From NCBI GenBank assembly GCA_964612675.1, contig CAZTDD010000008.1:1-64000 (forward strand): DNA of 64,000 nucleotides, written 5' to 3'. This document shows, one piece after another, positions 41,367 through 49,889 of this stretch. The first letter of the stretch is position 1. The number at the start of each line of letters is the position of its first letter. Under the pieces are notes generated by a model. It was not told the DNA's origin and made no database searches. It saw only the letters and a program-made list of their open reading frames with translations. The position numbers were made by a program, and so were the translations under genes. Source of the DNA: CAZTDD01 sp964612675. Its GTDB lineage: Bacteria > Hinthialibacterota > Hinthialibacteria > Hinthialibacterales > JAKPRU01.

Positions 41367-43472
41367 ATGAGAATATCCGGTTCTCTCATAACGTCTGTCC
41401 TCTTTTTCTCCTTTCTTGTTCTCTGTCCGTTACGCGCTGAGGCCTATATCGGGCCGGGTGCCGGGTTTGCCTTCGTTTCTTCGTTTCTTGTCCTGCTCGT
41501 CACGTTTTTTCTTGCTTTCTTGACATTGCTGACCTGGCCGATTCGCTGGATCATCCGGCTGCTGCGGGGACGCAAAGCACACAAGAATAGTCGTATCAAA
41601 AAGGCTGTGATTATTGGACTCGATGGTCTGGACCCGGATTTGGCGGAACAGTACATGGACCAGGGGCTTCTGCCCAACTTCGCAAAACTCCGGGATTCGG
41701 GAACGTTTTCCCGATTGGGTACGACCATTCCGGCGATCTCGCCCGTCGCCTGGTCTTCGTTTCAGACAGGGGCCAATCCCGGTCGACATAAAATCTATGA
41801 TTTTCTCACACCGAATCGAAAGGTCTATCTTCCCGAACTCTCCTCCGCGCGAATCGGAACCGCTTCACGTACCCTTTCCATAGGAAAATACAACATCCCT
41901 CTCGGCAAACCCACGATTCAGCTGTTGCGGAAGAGCAAACCGTTTTGGAATACCTTAGGAGAACACGGCGTATTCAGCACAGTGTTGCGCGTACCGATCA
42001 CTTTCCCTCCCGAGAAATTCAACGGTCTGCTTTTGTCGGCGATGTGCGTACCCGACTTGAAAGGAAGTCAGGGGACATTTTCGTTTTACAGCAGCGACCC
42101 GGACGATCGTGGGAAGTTCACAGGAGGAATGCAGATTGCCGTTGAGTCGAAAAACGGTCACGTCGAATCCTATATTTCAGGACCTGATAACACGCTTGTA
42201 AAAGACTCCCAAGAGATGCGAATCCCGTTCCGGGTTCATAACAACGGAAATGGGAAAGGTGCTGAGATTCTCATTGACGGGAAACGTTACCCGCTACCAC
42301 TTCGCGAGTATACGCCATGGATTCGGTTGACTTTTCGTCCGGGTCTCGGCATGAAAGTGAAAGGGATTTGCCGATTCTATTTGCTCGAAACCTCTCCGCA
42401 TTTCAAACTCTACATGACTCCGGTGCAGATCGACCCGGATAAACCCGCCTTACCAATATCGCATCCGTTTACGTTTGCCATTTACCAAGCCAAAACTCAG
42501 GGGGCGTTCGCAACGCTGGGATTAGCGGAAGATACCTGGTCTCTCAACGAAAGGGTGTTGGATGAAGATGCTTTTTTGAAGCAGACGTATTTAATTCACA
42601 AAGAACGAGAACGTATGTTCTTCGATGCATTGGAGAAGACGAATAGAGGGGCTGTCGTGTGTGTTTTCGACGCGACCGACCGTATTCAGCATATGTTCTT
42701 CCGATACCTCGACGAGAGCCATCCGGCCAATGCCGGCAAAGACGCGGAGAAATTCAAAGACACGATCAAAGATCTATATGTTCGAATGGACGAGATGCTG
42801 GGCCGTGCGATGGAGAAAATTGGGGACGATGCGGCTTTGTTTGTCATGTCCGATCACGGGTTTAAACTATTCAAACGGGGCGTCAATTTGAACACGTGGC
42901 TCCATCAGAACGGATACCTTACCGTATCGGACAAACCCACTGGTGCGGAGTGGTATCAAGACGTTGATTGGTCGAAGACAAAAGCCTATGCGCTTGGACT
43001 CGGTGGGATCTTTATCAACCTCAAAGGCAGAGAAGGCAAAGGGATCGTCGAACCCGGCGAAGAGGCCGAGAAACTGAAACAGGAAATCATAAATAAGTTG
43101 ACGGGTCTGTACGATGAAGAAGAACAAATAGAAGCTGTTCGGAGTGTGTATGACAGCAAGGATATTTACAAGGGACCGTATATCACGGAAGCCCCGGACT
43201 TAATCGTCGGATTCGGTCTCGGATACCGCGCCTCGTGGGGTTGTGCGACGGGGTGTGTAACCGACGAGATTTTTGAAGATAACACAAAGAGTTGGAGTGG
43301 CGATCATTGCGTCAATCCGATCGACGTACCCGGCGTCTTCTTCTGCAATCGGGAAATCGCCACAAATAAGCCGCACATTATGGACATCGGTCCGACAGTA
43401 TTGGATTTGTTCGGGGTCCCCATTCCGGGATACTGTGACGGCAAATCGCTGATGCCACGCCCACCTCAATAG
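41367..43472 (+). CDS. Membrane-anchored alkaline-phosphatase-superfamily phosphodiesterase 3
   Basis: The 701-residue product starts with two hydrophobic helices separated by the motif AYIGPGAGF, then a strongly basic stretch (WIIRLLRGRKAHKNSRIKK). By the positive-inside rule the catalytic part should face the cytoplasm. The fold residues are VIIGLDGLDPDL, nucleophile Ser125 in IPAISPVAWSSFQTG, the metal pair in VMSDHGFKLF, and WSGDHCVNPIDVPG at the end. A beta-rich insertion of about 200 residues (from SGPDNTLVKD) is also present in the next gene. A Y-I-x-P-G-x-G segment of this kind is a recurrent motif of small bacterial membrane proteins. Confidence 0.85.
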   Translation: MRISGSLITSVLFFSFLVLCPLRAEAYIGPGAGFAFVSSFLVLLVTFFLAFLTLLTWPIRWIIRLLRGRKAHKNSRIKKAVIIGLDGLDPDLAEQYMDQGLLPNFAKLRDSGTFSRLGTTIPAISPVAWSSFQTGANPGRHKIYDFLTPNRKVYLPELSSARIGTASRTLSIGKYNIPLGKPTIQLLRKSKPFWNTLGEHGVFSTVLRVPITFPPEKFNGLLLSAMCVPDLKGSQGTFSFYSSDPDDRGKFTGGMQIAVESKNGHVESYISGPDNTLVKDSQEMRIPFRVHNNGNGKGAEILIDGKRYPLPLREYTPWIRLTFRPGLGMKVKGICRFYLLETSPHFKLYMTPVQIDPDKPALPISHPFTFAIYQAKTQGAFATLGLAEDTWSLNERVLDEDAFLKQTYLIHKERERMFFDALEKTNRGAVVCVFDATDRIQHMFFRYLDESHPANAGKDAEKFKDTIKDLYVRMDEMLGRAMEKIGDDAALFVMSDHGFKLFKRGVNLNTWLHQNGYLTVSDKPTGAEWYQDVDWSKTKAYALGLGGIFINLKGREGKGIVEPGEEAEKLKQEIINKLTGLYDEEEQIEAVRSVYDSKDIYKGPYITEAPDLIVGFGLGYRASWGCATGCVTDEIFEDNTKSWSGDHCVNPIDVPGVFFCNREIATNKPHIMDIGPTVLDLFGVPIPGYCDGKSLMPRPPQ

Positions 43473-43515
43473 TGGATGACTTGAAGTGTGGAAGTAAACT
43501 TAGGGGTTTACAATT

Positions 43516-45654
43516 ATGACTCGAATAAGGGCTGGAATAACCAGGCAAATAAGGATGGAGAACAAACGAAGTGTGTGCGTTACTGTAGGGTTCTCGTTTC
43601 TCGTCGGACTGATTTTGTTTACGGCAGGCTCTGTTGAAGCAAAGAAAGTAATGGTTCTCGGCATCGATGGGATGGATCCGAAGCTGCTGCAGAAGTTTGT
43701 GAACGAAGGCGTAATGCCGAACTTCGAATCTCTCATCGCTCAGGGCGATTTCAAACCGTTGCAGACAAGTACCCCTCCGCAGAGTCCCGTTGCGTGGTCG
43801 ACTTTCATTACAGGAATGGACCCGGGCGGGCACGGGATCTTTGATTTTATCCACCGTGATCCAAGCGACATGGGGTTCTATTTGTCCATGTCGCAGGCGC
43901 AGCCTCCGGAGAAGAAAATCCAGCTGGGATCTTGGGTTATCCCGCTGTCTGAGGGAAAAATCGAGCAGCTGCGAAAAGGAAAAGCCTTTTGGCAGATCCT
44001 TGAAGAACACGGTGTTCCGACGACGATTTACAAAATCCCCGCCAATTTTCCCCCTGTGCCTTCGTCCGGGAAATCTCTTTCGGGTATGGGTACGCCTGAC
44101 ATTCGCGGTAATCCAGGCGAATTTTCCCTATACACAACAGATGTTCCGTCTCATGCAAGTAGACTGGGCGGTAACGCGTACAAAGTCCCAGGTGGGAATA
44201 TTTATAGAGTAAAAGTTGAGAATCACCGGATCGACGCGGAACTGGTAGGACCCACCAATACATTTCGGCTCGTTCCAAAGAATACGCGTTCGAGGCGTGA
44301 GCAACTGCACAACCCCGAATGCAAGGCGGATTTCACCGTGTACGTGGATCCCCAAGAAGACCTTGCCAAATTCGTCGTGCAGGACAATGAATTTATTTTG
44401 AAACAAGGCGAATGGAGCGATTGGGTGCGGGTCGATTTTGATGCGGTGCCGTATCTCGTCTCCATCAGCGCCATCGGACGCTTTTACCTGCAGCAGGTTC
44501 GGCCCGAGTTTAAATTGTATCTCTCTCCGCTGCAGATCAATCCGGAAGACCCCGCAATGCCGATTTCTACCCCCGAAGACTGGTCCAACGATCTATATGA
44601 GAAGCTCGGCTATTTCTACACTCAGATGCTACCTGAAGATACGAAAGCGTTGCAGGAAGGGATTTTTACAGGCGAGGAGTTTTGGCAGCAGGCACAATTT
44701 GTGTATCGAGAGAGAAGGAAGGCACTCGACTATTTTCTCGACACGTTTGAAGACGGTCTCTTGTTTTTCTATTTCTCCAGTTTGGATCAGGGGAGCCATA
44801 TGCTTTGGCGCTACATGGATCCGAAACATCCCGGATACGACTCCAATGCCACACTCTTGTCAAAAGGAATCGAGACGCTGTATCGCGAAATGGATGATTC
44901 GCTCGGAAGGGTTCTGGAGAAGATCGATGATGAAACAGTCTTGATTATTATGTCGGACCATGGATTTTGTCCGTTCTATTGGGGAGTAAATCTGAATTCA
45001 TGGTTGTATGAAAAAGGATATCTCAAATTACGATATCCCGCCCAGCGTGGACGCTACGATTTCTTTCAAAATGTTGACTGGAAACGTACACAGGCATATG
45101 CGCTCGGTTTGAACGGTCTCTATGTAAACTTGAAGGGCAGAGAAGAAAATGGAATCGTCTCGCCCGGCGCTGAATATGAGGAACTGCTGGACCGCCTGGA
45201 AAAGGACTTGCTCGAAATGGAAGATCCTGCGAGAAATGCTCATCCTGTCAGTCAAGTGGTTCGAACGCACCGCGATTTCCACGGACCGTATGTAGAGGAC
45301 GCACCGGATATTATCGTCGGGTACAATTGGGGATACCGCTGCTCGTGGGAGAGTCCCCTGGGGGCGTTTCCTGAAGACTTGTATCCCAATAACTCGGATC
45401 CATGGAGTGGCGACCATTGTATGGATTCACGGATCATTCCGGGGGTTCTGCTGACAAACCAGACAATTACAATGGACCAGCCTGCATTGTACGATCTTAC
45501 AGTTGCTGTATTGGATGAATTCGGTATTCCCCCGCTGCCGGAAATGATCGGGAATGACTGTATTGGTCCGCTCGGTACAATCCCTGCTGAATCCGAAGAT
45601 GAAATTCCAAGCGATTCAAAGGACGAAGTGAGAGCATTAGGGTATGTTGAGTAG
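43516..45654 (+). CDS. Secreted alkaline-phosphatase-superfamily phosphodiesterase 4 with LGY tail
   Basis: The 712-residue product has a signal peptide (VCVTVGFSFLVGLILFTAGS, ending VEA) so the enzyme is exported. An alternative ATG at 43555 gives a shorter leader. Key residues are VLGIDGMDPKL, nucleophile Ser90 in TPPQSPVAWSTFITG followed by PGGHGIFDF, IMSDHGFCPF, and WSGDHCMDSRIIPG. It shares the central beta insertion with the preceding protein and is its closest relative in the cluster. The C-terminus, after the fold, is a Ser/Glu-rich linker ending DEVRALGYVE. Confidence 0.87.
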   Translation: MTRIRAGITRQIRMENKRSVCVTVGFSFLVGLILFTAGSVEAKKVMVLGIDGMDPKLLQKFVNEGVMPNFESLIAQGDFKPLQTSTPPQSPVAWSTFITGMDPGGHGIFDFIHRDPSDMGFYLSMSQAQPPEKKIQLGSWVIPLSEGKIEQLRKGKAFWQILEEHGVPTTIYKIPANFPPVPSSGKSLSGMGTPDIRGNPGEFSLYTTDVPSHASRLGGNAYKVPGGNIYRVKVENHRIDAELVGPTNTFRLVPKNTRSRREQLHNPECKADFTVYVDPQEDLAKFVVQDNEFILKQGEWSDWVRVDFDAVPYLVSISAIGRFYLQQVRPEFKLYLSPLQINPEDPAMPISTPEDWSNDLYEKLGYFYTQMLPEDTKALQEGIFTGEEFWQQAQFVYRERRKALDYFLDTFEDGLLFFYFSSLDQGSHMLWRYMDPKHPGYDSNATLLSKGIETLYREMDDSLGRVLEKIDDETVLIIMSDHGFCPFYWGVNLNSWLYEKGYLKLRYPAQRGRYDFFQNVDWKRTQAYALGLNGLYVNLKGREENGIVSPGAEYEELLDRLEKDLLEMEDPARNAHPVSQVVRTHRDFHGPYVEDAPDIIVGYNWGYRCSWESPLGAFPEDLYPNNSDPWSGDHCMDSRIIPGVLLTNQTITMDQPALYDLTVAVLDEFGIPPLPEMIGNDCIGPLGTIPAESEDEIPSDSKDEVRALGYVE

Positions 45655-45677
45655 CGAAGAGGAAGGAGAAGCGGAAG

Positions 45678-45869
45678 ATGTTTGGATCGAAGGTCAAGAT
45701 CGACAAAGCGCTTTTGGAGAAAATCAAGAAGTATTCCGAGATGGCCGGTTACTCCTCGGTCGAGGAGTTTGTGACACATGCACTTGAAAAAGAGATCGCA
45801 CAGCTGGAAGAAGCCGACTCCGACGAGGAAATTAAGAAGAAATTGCAGGGCTTGGGCTATATTTCCTGA
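45678..45869 (+). CDS. Second ribbon-helix-helix-like protein with LGY tail
   Basis: The 63-residue product gives SKVKIDKALLEKIKKYSEMA, GYSSVEEFVTHALEKEI and then DSDEEIKKKLQGLGYIS. It is a shorter relative in design of the 72-residue protein at the head of the cluster: strand, two helices, acidic linker and LGY tail. GAAGGAG stands upstream. It immediately follows the fourth phosphodiesterase, whose own tail ends LGYVE. Confidence 0.7.
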   Translation: MFGSKVKIDKALLEKIKKYSEMAGYSSVEEFVTHALEKEIAQLEEADSDEEIKKKLQGLGYIS

Positions 45870-45931
45870 AATGTAGCGACGAGAGTTTTAACCTTTTTTC
45901 TAATAGCGGCAGACCTTGGTAGGGAGTGAAG

Positions 45932-46765
45932 ATGGTAGCGCTTGTGGGATGGTTCAACGAGGTTGTGACCCGGTTGTTTGATGTGATCTGCTGGCCTTTT
46001 CTTTCTTTTGATCCCATCTGGGCGATGATCTTTATCTCATTCCTGACCGGAATCCTGATGCTCTGGATCTTCGGCAAAACATCCAATCAGACTGCGATTA
46101 AAGAGGTCAAAGACAAGATCCGTGGAAATCTCATTGCAGTACGGCTCTATCAACACGATATTCGGGTGGTTTTGCGGGCACAGGGACGGATTCTGCGACA
46201 CACAATTACCTATATGAAGTATTCTCTCGCACCGATGCTGGTTATTATTATACCGGTACTGGTGATTATCATTCAGCTCAATCTTCGTTTTTCGGTCCGT
46301 CCTCTTTCCGTTGATGAACAGGCCGTTGTGACCGCGAGGGCTCTTGATGCCCAGACGATCGAGAAGGACGCACAACTGAACGCACCGGACGGGGTAAAGG
46401 TCGAGACTGCCGCTGTCCGCATCCCGTCGGAGCAGGAAATCGCGTGGCGAATACGACCCGAAAACCCAGGGCGATACGAGCTCCGAGTGACTGTAAGCGA
46501 GAGCCTCATGGAAAAAGAGCTCGTTGTCGGTGGTCGATGGGGTAGAGTTTCCGCGTTGCGAACAGGAAAAGATTTGATTGATATTCTTCTCTATCCCGGC
46601 GAATCGCCGATCCCTCCGTCGTCGCAGATCGAATCGATCTCGATCAATTATCCATCGCTCGCACTATCCGTGTTTGGCTGGAATATCCATTGGTTGGTTC
46701 TCTTCTTTGTTCTCTCTATTGTGTTCGGTTTCGCATTCAAAGGTTTCTTCGGCATCGAGGTCTAG
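45932..46765 (+). CDS. Membrane protein, possibly Oxa1/EMC3-like
   Basis: The 277-residue protein has a helix near the N-terminus (FDPIWAMIFISFLTGILMLW), then FGKTSNQTAIKEVKDKIRGN and a charged coiled stretch, another helix (YSLAPMLVIIIPVLVIIIQL), a periplasmic beta domain of about 130 residues, and a last helix (WLVLFFVLSIVFGFAF). The first 110 residues, with the N-Q-x-A-I-K-x-x-K-D-x-I block after helix 1, remind one of EMC3/DUF106-type insertases of the Oxa1 superfamily, but this is a remote resemblance. Its place at the end of the cluster suggests work at the membrane with the phosphodiesterases. The ATG at 45932 follows AGGGAG. Confidence 0.6.
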   Translation: MVALVGWFNEVVTRLFDVICWPFLSFDPIWAMIFISFLTGILMLWIFGKTSNQTAIKEVKDKIRGNLIAVRLYQHDIRVVLRAQGRILRHTITYMKYSLAPMLVIIIPVLVIIIQLNLRFSVRPLSVDEQAVVTARALDAQTIEKDAQLNAPDGVKVETAAVRIPSEQEIAWRIRPENPGRYELRVTVSESLMEKELVVGGRWGRVSALRTGKDLIDILLYPGESPIPPSSQIESISINYPSLALSVFGWNIHWLVLFFVLSIVFGFAFKGFFGIEV

Positions 46766-46903
46766 CACTCTCTACTTCAGCACCTTTCGTTACACTCTCT
46801 GGAGTTTCAGCGCCGCTTGACACTTCAACAACGTGTCTGTATATACCATGACTACGGTACACGTTAGAATTGACGGAAAGACGACTGCAAGCGGAGGATG
46901 AAC

Positions 46904-49855
46904 ATGGTTTTCAGAAAACGGTCTTTCTATTTCTTTTCTGCGATCATTCTTTTTGTTTTTACCTCATGGATTTCGTACACAGCGCAGGCCGAAATCATCT
47001 GGCTTGAGGCGGAGTGTTTCGAGAATACCGGCGGCTGGGTGAACGATGCACAGTTTGTCGATCTGATGGGATCTCCGTACCTGTTGGCAAACGGTGTGGA
47101 TCAGCCCGTCGAGGATGCAGTGACACAGGTACGGATACCCGGCCGTGGAGAATATCAACTCTGGGTACGCTGCAAAGACTGGCTTCCTTCGTATAGTCCA
47201 GGCGGCTTCGAAGTTACCGTGGCGGGAACGAAATCGCGAGAGATATTCGGCAAATCGGAGGACGACCGGTGGAAATGGGTCCATGGCGGCCGCTTTGAGC
47301 TGGATGCGGGGAATGCGGAAATCCGTTTGCATGATTTGACGGGTTGGTGGGGACGTTGCGACGCACTTGTTTTGACGGACGATCCGGACTTCGCACCGGC
47401 AGATGATTTGTATTTGCTGGAGGTTCAGCGGACAAGATATTTTCAACCCTACGAACAAGTGGAGGAGATCAAGCCCTACGATGTAGTCGTTGTTGGTGGC
47501 GGCCTTGCCGGGAGTGCCGCAGCGATTGCCGCCGCACGGCACGGTTGTTCGGTTGTGTTGATTCAGGATCGACCGGTCTTGGGTGGAAATGCGTCGTCTG
47601 AAATCGATGTGCCTCCCGCCGGTGACGAAGGACAGGAGCCACTCGACCCGGGAGAGACGGGTATCATCGAGGAATTCTATAACAGACCGGATCGTGGATG
47701 GGAACATGATTGGTCGGGTGCCATTGAAAAGGTGGTACGCGGTGAATCGAATATCGACCTTCGCCTGAATACACGCGCGATCAATGTTGTGATGAAAGAC
47801 AACGAAACGATTGAAGCCGTTCTGGCGCTCGATGTTCGTTCCGGCGAACGATTGCTGTTTCCCGGAACAGTCTTCATTGATTGTACCGGCGACGGATGGA
47901 TCGGTTTCTGGGCTGGAGCGATGTTTCGGAAGGGCAGGGAGGGCCGCTCGGAGTTCAATGAATCGTTGGCCGTGGACGCGGCCGATACAAAAACGATGGG
48001 CAATACGCTATTTGTAGCGAAATTCCGTGAGGGAGACGATACGCCCTTTGTATGCCCGGAATGGGCGTATGCTCAATGGATAACGGAAGAGGATTTTGAG
48101 AACGCGGGAACGCATTCTTCTCTGGAGGAGGTGCTGTATCCCGTTGACACTCCCAGCGAGCCCCTGGCGCACCGTTTTACCCATGGCTCCGGCGTGCACG
48201 GCAGGCAGTATGCCTACCATCGCCCCGAAGGACGTGCAGAGAAACAAGAGCTGCGCAGAATGCCGGTGACGCCGGATCATTATGACAATTTCGAAAAGGG
48301 CAAGGGCTACAAGGTCAGAGACGAACATGGTGGCTTTTTCAAATGGTATGTGGAACTCGGCGGGGCCATGGACACCATCGAAGACGCTGAGAAGATCCGG
48401 GATGAGTTGTTCCGAATTAATCTCGGCCTTTGGAATTATGTGAAGAATCACCACGCCGAATACAAACAAAAAAATGAAAATCGGCGTCTGACATGGATCA
48501 ATTTCGTACCGGGAAAAAGGGAATCCCGACGGCTGATCGGCGATTATATCCTCACACAATGGGATTACGCCGACCGTATACTTCACGAGGATTGTGTGGC
48601 GTACGGTGGTTGGGGGATCGATATTCATCACCCGAATGGGTATTGGAAATCGGGTCCCATGTATTACAACGCGTATCGCGGCTACAAAAACAGCATTCCT
48701 TTCCGCTGTCTCTATTCGCAGAATATTTCGAATTTAATGATGGCTGGTAGGGATATTTCGGTTTCCCACGTTGCGCTGGGTGGCACGCGGGTTATGCGCA
48801 CAAATTGTATTATGGGACAGGCGGTGGGTACCGCCGCTTCGCTGTGTGTGGAAAACGACGTACCTCCCCGTACTGTTGGTAAGGAACACATCGAAGAACT
48901 TCAACAAATGCTGCTGAAAGACGGATGTTACATTCCCGGAGAGAAGAATGAAGATCCGAAGGATCTCGCACTGTCCGCGAAGATTACCGCATCGAGCGTT
49001 AAAACCATCGAAGATCCCGCCTCGGTTTTGTCACGTTCGGGAACGCCCCGAATCCACGATCTCAACACCCCGCGGGCTGTCATGTTCAAGCCCGGAGCGA
49101 AGCGGATAAAGCAGGTTGCCCTCTATCTCCGGTCTTCGAATTCGTCACCGACGGAGATCACCGCAACCCTTCGTCCGGCGGAATCATTCGGCGATTTTTC
49201 TTCGCGCAAAAACTTGGCCACCGCGACTGCTTCTGTGCCGCCGAAAAGCAAGGGATGGGTGAATTTTGAATTGAATTGTGATGTGGAACCGGGAGAGTAT
49301 TATTATGTGTTTTTGCCTCCTGCCGACGGACTGCAATGGGACCTATTCCGCACATCGCGTAAGGAAACCGAAGATACTTGTCGGGCCTACGGAGGACCGA
49401 ATTGGACACGGCGGAACGAATGTTATGCGTTCGCTTTGAATGAGGAAGACGTTGACCTGGAAGATGCTCCACAGGTGACCCTTCGCGCGGAAAATATCAT
49501 CGATGGATTCAACAGGGCGGTAGACGGTGTCCCGCATTCCTGGGGGCCGGGTCCGTCAGGCTCATTACCGCATTGGGTCGAGTTGACATTTCGGAAAAAA
49601 CAAAAACTCGATACAATTCATGTTACTTTTCAAAATCTGGCGTATCTGTGCAGCGACTACAGAATCAATGTATTCGACGGCCGGAACTGGGACACGGTTG
49701 TCACCGTCCAAGATAATAAAGAGCGACGAAAGGTTCACAGAATCCCGGAGGTTACCACAGACAGATTACGACTGGTGCTGAATGCACCGGCATCGGGTGA
49801 TGAAGCAGACACACCGCAGATCTGCGAAATCCGAATCTACAATGAATCGGAATAA
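46904..49855 (+). CDS. Secreted FAD-dependent oxidoreductase with terminal beta domains
   Basis: The 983-residue product has a signal peptide (FYFFSAIILFVFTSWISYT), an N-terminal beta sandwich of about 130 residues beginning IIWLEAECFENTGGW, and a PF12831-type FAD domain with VVVVGGGLAGSAAAIAAARH and GGNASSEIDVPP. The FAD domain contains TVFIDCTGDGWIGFWAGA. The last 250 residues form two beta domains, the final one an F5/8C-like carbohydrate-binding shape (HWVELTFRKKQKLDTIHVTF). It is probably a periplasmic or surface enzyme acting on sugar or glycan substrates. The ATG at 46904 is 6 bases after GCGGAGG. Confidence 0.85.
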   Translation: MVFRKRSFYFFSAIILFVFTSWISYTAQAEIIWLEAECFENTGGWVNDAQFVDLMGSPYLLANGVDQPVEDAVTQVRIPGRGEYQLWVRCKDWLPSYSPGGFEVTVAGTKSREIFGKSEDDRWKWVHGGRFELDAGNAEIRLHDLTGWWGRCDALVLTDDPDFAPADDLYLLEVQRTRYFQPYEQVEEIKPYDVVVVGGGLAGSAAAIAAARHGCSVVLIQDRPVLGGNASSEIDVPPAGDEGQEPLDPGETGIIEEFYNRPDRGWEHDWSGAIEKVVRGESNIDLRLNTRAINVVMKDNETIEAVLALDVRSGERLLFPGTVFIDCTGDGWIGFWAGAMFRKGREGRSEFNESLAVDAADTKTMGNTLFVAKFREGDDTPFVCPEWAYAQWITEEDFENAGTHSSLEEVLYPVDTPSEPLAHRFTHGSGVHGRQYAYHRPEGRAEKQELRRMPVTPDHYDNFEKGKGYKVRDEHGGFFKWYVELGGAMDTIEDAEKIRDELFRINLGLWNYVKNHHAEYKQKNENRRLTWINFVPGKRESRRLIGDYILTQWDYADRILHEDCVAYGGWGIDIHHPNGYWKSGPMYYNAYRGYKNSIPFRCLYSQNISNLMMAGRDISVSHVALGGTRVMRTNCIMGQAVGTAASLCVENDVPPRTVGKEHIEELQQMLLKDGCYIPGEKNEDPKDLALSAKITASSVKTIEDPASVLSRSGTPRIHDLNTPRAVMFKPGAKRIKQVALYLRSSNSSPTEITATLRPAESFGDFSSRKNLATATASVPPKSKGWVNFELNCDVEPGEYYYVFLPPADGLQWDLFRTSRKETEDTCRAYGGPNWTRRNECYAFALNEEDVDLEDAPQVTLRAENIIDGFNRAVDGVPHSWGPGPSGSLPHWVELTFRKKQKLDTIHVTFQNLAYLCSDYRINVFDGRNWDTVVTVQDNKERRKVHRIPEVTTDRLRLVLNAPASGDEADTPQICEIRIYNESE

Positions 49856-49889
49856 TCCAAACAGATCGGTGCGGTGAATCTGTTTTCTA

